A stretch of DNA of 64,000 nt from NCBI RefSeq assembly GCF_014641945.1, contig NZ_BMIJ01000009.1, forward strand, positions 1 through 64,000. The letters are read 5' to 3'. The notes under the pieces are model-generated. The model was not told the origin of the DNA. It did no database searches and saw only the letters and a program-made list of their open reading frames with translations. A program made the translations under genes and the position numbers. This document shows, piece after piece, positions 60,976 through 64,000 of the stretch; position 1 is the stretch's first letter; each line of letters opens with the position of its first letter. This DNA comes from Marinobacterium zhoushanense. Its GTDB lineage: Bacteria > Pseudomonadota > Gammaproteobacteria > Pseudomonadales > Balneatricaceae.

Positions 60976-62287
60976 CATCAATCTGGCACCGGCCGATCTG
61001 CCGAAAGAGGGCGGACGTTACGATCTTGCGATCGCGCTCGGTATCCTGCAGGCCTCGGGTCAGCTCAAGGCGGAAGGGCTGGAAGGTTATGAGGTGCTGG
61101 GCGAGCTGGCGCTGTCCGGGGATATCCGGCCGCTTAGAGGCGTGTTGCCGGCGGCGATTGCCTGCGGCCAGGCGCAGCGGGTGTTGATCGTACCCGAAGC
61201 GAACGCCGACGAGGCGGTGATGACCGGGCACACGCGCGTACTGGCCGTGGCCCATCTGCTGCGCTTGTGTGAGCATTTGAGAGGCGGTGAACAGCTTGCC
61301 CCGCATCAGCGAGGGGGCGCTTTACCCTGCCTGCCGATGGTGCCGGATCTGGCCGATGTTCGGGGGCAGTTGCAGGCGCGCCGGGCGCTGGAGGTGGCGG
61401 CTGCCGGCGGGCATAACCTGCTGTTCAGTGGTCCGCCGGGCAGTGGCAAAAGCATGCTGGCCGCGCGCCTGCCCGGACTGATGCCGCCGCTGGGCCTGGA
61501 GGAGAGTCTGCAGGTCGCGGCCGTGCACTCGGTAGCCGGATTACCGGTTGCCGCCGCCTGCGCCGGCCAGCGGCCGTTCAGGTCCCCGCACCACACGGCG
61601 TCGGCGGTGGCGTTGGTCGGTGGCGGCGGACGGCCTCGCCCCGGCGAGATCTCCCTGGCGCATCAGGGGGTGCTGTTTCTCGATGAGCTGCCGGAGTTTC
61701 CGCGCCGGGTGCTGGAGGTGATGCGTGAACCGCTGGAAACCGGTGAGATCCTGATCTCCCGCGCCGCCCGTTCGACCGCTTACCCGGCGCGCTTCCAGTT
61801 GGTAGCCGCGATGAACCCCTGTCCCTGCGGTTACTTTGATGACGGCACCAGCCGCTGTCGTTGCACGCCGGATCAGATCAACCGCTACCAGCAGCGGATA
61901 TCGGGTCCGCTGCTGGACCGTATCGACCTGCAACTGCAAGTGCCTGCGCTGTCGCCGCAAGAGCTGCTGACACCGGCAGCACCGGGCGAAGCCAGTGCCC
62001 AGGTGCGCCAGCGCGTGCTGGCCGCGCGCGAGCGGCAGTTGCAGCGTCAGGGCAGGGCCAACCGGGATCTGAGCGGTCAGGAGCTGGATCGGCATTGTGC
62101 ACTGGATGGCAGGAGTCGGGAGCTGCTGTCGCGGGTGATGGCGCAACACCTGCTGTCGGCGCGGGCCTGTCACCGTCTGCTGCGGGTGGCGCGTACACTG
62201 GCCGACCTCGCGGGAGATGAGGGTATTGCGCAAGCGCATCTGCTGGAGGCGTTGATCTACCGGGGTAAGTGGACAGAGCAGGGATGA
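60976..62287 (+). pseudogene. comM: 3' fragment of comM (yifB), displaced by the integrative element
   Basis: This part continues ComM from INLAPADLPKEGGRYDLAIALGIL to the stop. It includes the AAA+ Walker A loop (LLFSGPPGSGKSMLAARLPG), Mg-chelatase blocks (FRSPHHTASAVALVGGGGRPRPGEISLAHQGVLFLDELPEF) and the sensor segment TAYPARFQLVAAMNPCPCG. A GTG at 61094 could start translation within it, but the product would lack about 105 N-terminal residues. The fragment is otherwise undamaged, without frameshifts or stops, so integration is probably recent or reversible. Confidence 0.95.
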
Positions 62288-62298
62288 AGTAGGGGGGA

Positions 62299-64000
62299 TC
62301 AGCGCGCCTGCATCTCGTTGGCGCCGAGCATCTTCAGGAACAGGTCAAGGCTGACCGGGGGGCTGAAGAAATAGCCCTGTACCTGGTCGCAATCCTGTTT
62401 GATCAGGAACTCGAGCTGGGCCTTGGTTTCCACCCCTTCGGCGATTACGCTCTTCTGCAAGTTGTGGGCGAGACTGACAATGGCGCGCACGATCTCCTCG
62501 TCATCCGCATTGCCCGGTACGCCGGCGATGAAGGATTTGTCGATCTTCAGCTTGGTGATCGGCAGCTTCTGCAGCAGTGAAAAGGAGGAGTAGCCGGTGC
62601 CGAAATCGTCCAGTGAAAACTCGATACCGTGGGCGCTCAGCGCGCGGATGCACTCTTTCACATGGACTTCGTCACTGAACAGTGCGGTTTCGGTCAGCTC
62701 GAACTCCAGCATGGATGAATCGATGTCGAACTGCTCGATCAGGCGCTCGATGGTGCGCGCCAGATAGGTGTCCTGGAACTGCCGGAACGACAGGTTGACG
62801 CCGATATGGCCGTGCAGACCGGCCTCGCGAATCAGTTTCATATCGCGTCCGGCCTGCTGAATCACCCAGTAACCGATCGGGACGATCAGCCCCGATTTCT
62901 CGCAGGCGGGGATGAAGTCGTCGGGGCGGATCAGACCGCGCTCGGGGTGCTGCCAGCGGATCAGCGCTTCGGCGCCGGTGATGCAGCCGGTGCGCAGGTC
63001 GATGCGCGGCTGGTAATGCAGTACGAACTCGCCCTTTTGCAGGGCACGCCAAAGTTCGGGTTCAAGGGTAATATCGGCGTTGCCGCTCTGGTCCTTCTGT
63101 TGGTCGTATATGGCGTAGCTCAGACCGCTCTGGCTCTTTGCCCGCATCCGCGCCAGGCCGGATTGCTTGATCAGCGTATCAAACTCGCTGCTGTGTAACG
63201 GCGAGAACGCCACGCCGATGCTGCAGCTCAGGGATTTCTCGCCATCACCGAAGCTGTAATCCGGCATCAGCTCACCAATGATCTCGGCGATGGTTTCCTT
63301 GGTGCGGTGTTCGATGACGTCACATTCGTCCACCGGTAGCACCAGTGCGAACTCGTCGCTACCGATGCGGGCAATATGACGGGTGCCGTTGCAGCGGCGC
63401 AGGCGCCGGCTCAGCTCCAGTACCACTTCGTCACCGGCATCATGGCCATACTCATTGTTGAAACGGCTGAAGCCGTCAAAATCGACGGTGATCAGCGCCA
63501 GCTGATTGCCCTGCTGCAGATCGTTGAGCAGGGCCTGGTAGAAGTACTGCCGATTGCCGACACCGGTCAGTGGGTCGGTGATCTTGAGCTGTGCCAGGGC
63601 ATCCTGATTGCGCCGGGTGCACTGGGCATAGCGCAGGGAGCGCAGCAGCAGATCCCGATTGAGTTGCTGCAGGCAGAGTTGATCGATCAGCGGTTGCCGT
63701 ACCAACAGCGTCGGGTCGGCATCGGTCAGGTGGTCATTGAAGATAATGATCGGCAGCCCGGGATGCTTGAGCTGTATCTGCTTGAGATGGCTCTGCAGCG
63801 CCTGGCGGTCATGGGTGTAACAGAGCAGCAGGACCTGGTCGTGGAGTTGCCTCTCGAGTTGGTCGAAGCCGGCACAGGCGTGCACAGTGAAACCGTCCTC
63901 GGGCAGCAACACCGATTGCAGCAGCGGCTTTAGCCGTGCTGTAGGGTCTAGAAGTAGCAGGGTCTGCTCTTCCGCTGGAACTGCCTGTTCTATTGCCAGC
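62299..64000 (-). CDS. receiver-like / GGDEF / EAL protein, truncated by the window edge
   Basis: The reading continues in frame to the right edge of the window, so the start is outside. The visible N-terminal part (LLLLDPTARLKPLLQS...LLCYTHDRQALQSHLKQ) looks like a degenerate response-regulator receiver lacking the usual phosphoacceptor. A GGDEF domain follows with an altered signature (RIGSDEFALVL, GSDEF in place of GGDEF), then an EAL domain with GAEALIRWQHP and DDFGTGYSSFSLLQKLP. The likely net activity is cyclic-di-GMP breakdown, with the GGDEF domain possibly regulatory. It is convergent with comM; at least 567 residues are encoded here. Confidence 0.87.
   Translation of the reverse strand, partial: LAIEQAVPAEEQTLLLLDPTARLKPLLQSVLLPEDGFTVHACAGFDQLERQLHDQVLLLCYTHDRQALQSHLKQIQLKHPGLPIIIFNDHLTDADPTLLVRQPLIDQLCLQQLNRDLLLRSLRYAQCTRRNQDALAQLKITDPLTGVGNRQYFYQALLNDLQQGNQLALITVDFDGFSRFNNEYGHDAGDEVVLELSRRLRRCNGTRHIARIGSDEFALVLPVDECDVIEHRTKETIAEIIGELMPDYSFGDGEKSLSCSIGVAFSPLHSSEFDTLIKQSGLARMRAKSQSGLSYAIYDQQKDQSGNADITLEPELWRALQKGEFVLHYQPRIDLRTGCITGAEALIRWQHPERGLIRPDDFIPACEKSGLIVPIGYWVIQQAGRDMKLIREAGLHGHIGVNLSFRQFQDTYLARTIERLIEQFDIDSSMLEFELTETALFSDEVHVKECIRALSAHGIEFSLDDFGTGYSSFSLLQKLPITKLKIDKSFIAGVPGNADDEEIVRAIVSLAHNLQKSVIAEGVETKAQLEFLIKQDCDQVQGYFFSPPVSLDLFLKMLGANEMQAR

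Noticed and set aside
61094..62287. A complete gene starting at an internal GTG within comM
   Set aside because: The sequence before it (from 60976) is intact comM coding sequence in the same frame, so this is a displaced fragment and not a shorter natural gene.

Overview
The window comes from a moderately high-GC gammaproteobacterium of the Pseudomonadales/Oceanospirillales type; the genus cannot be named from the sequence. The evidence is conserved gene order: yibN-grxC-secB opposite gpmI-envC-ctpA-yibQ; coaBC-dut-algC-argB-slmA opposite radC-rpmB-rpmG; oxyR-recG; hemB-ppk; rsmD and an M16-like gene opposite ftsY-ftsE-ftsX-rpoH; glnK-amtB; and ubiK next to comM.

Layout. 1-100: tail of an rRNA operon (a damaged-looking 5S end and a terminator). 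126-9102: HDOD and DTW proteins, SecB/glutaredoxin/rhodanese, glycolysis (GpmI), cell-wall and periplasmic functions (EnvC, CtpA, YibQ) and an MFS transporter. 9279-15371: SlmA, ArgB, AlgC, Dut, CoaBC, RadC, L28, L33. 15654-22055: chemoreceptor, EamA transporter, MutM, alpha/beta hydrolase, and a PAP2 phosphatase with a glycosyltransferase behind a four-repeat Pho-box array. 22603-36501: HemB-Ppk1 (also behind a Pho box), OxyR-RecG, B12-dependent ribonucleotide reductase, ferredoxin, CoaD, a TetR regulator, RsmD. 36595-43221: FtsY with an N-terminal membrane helix, FtsEX, RpoH, ThiS-ThiG, TrmB. 43257-49242: LysR/MFS pair, a CpxP-CpxRA-like envelope-stress system with a perfect CpxR box, and AstA. 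49454-54457: a PAS-GGDEF-EAL protein, a nitrogen cassette (P-II, AmtB, P-II) with sigma-54 and NtrC sites, and UbiK.

The unusual part is 54688-60975. Here comM (yifB) is cut in two by a 6.28-kb AT-rich element flanked by the 7-bp repeat GTATCAC. Removing the element with one repeat copy restores an in-frame 502-codon comM exactly. The element carries a large serine integrase at its right end, a three-gene restriction-modification system (controller, endonuclease, YhdJ-like adenine methyltransferase) with C-box operators at both promoters, an HUH/relaxase-like protein, an unknown protein and a Rep_3-like winged-helix initiator. I read it as a compact integrative and possibly mobilizable or plasmid-like element that carries and protects itself with an R-M module of predicted ATGCAT specificity, and that switches off the transformation helicase ComM while integrated. 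This is the best candidate for an undescribed system in the window.

The last gene, a receiver-like/GGDEF/EAL protein, runs off the right edge. No CRISPR array, tRNA or insertion sequence was seen.
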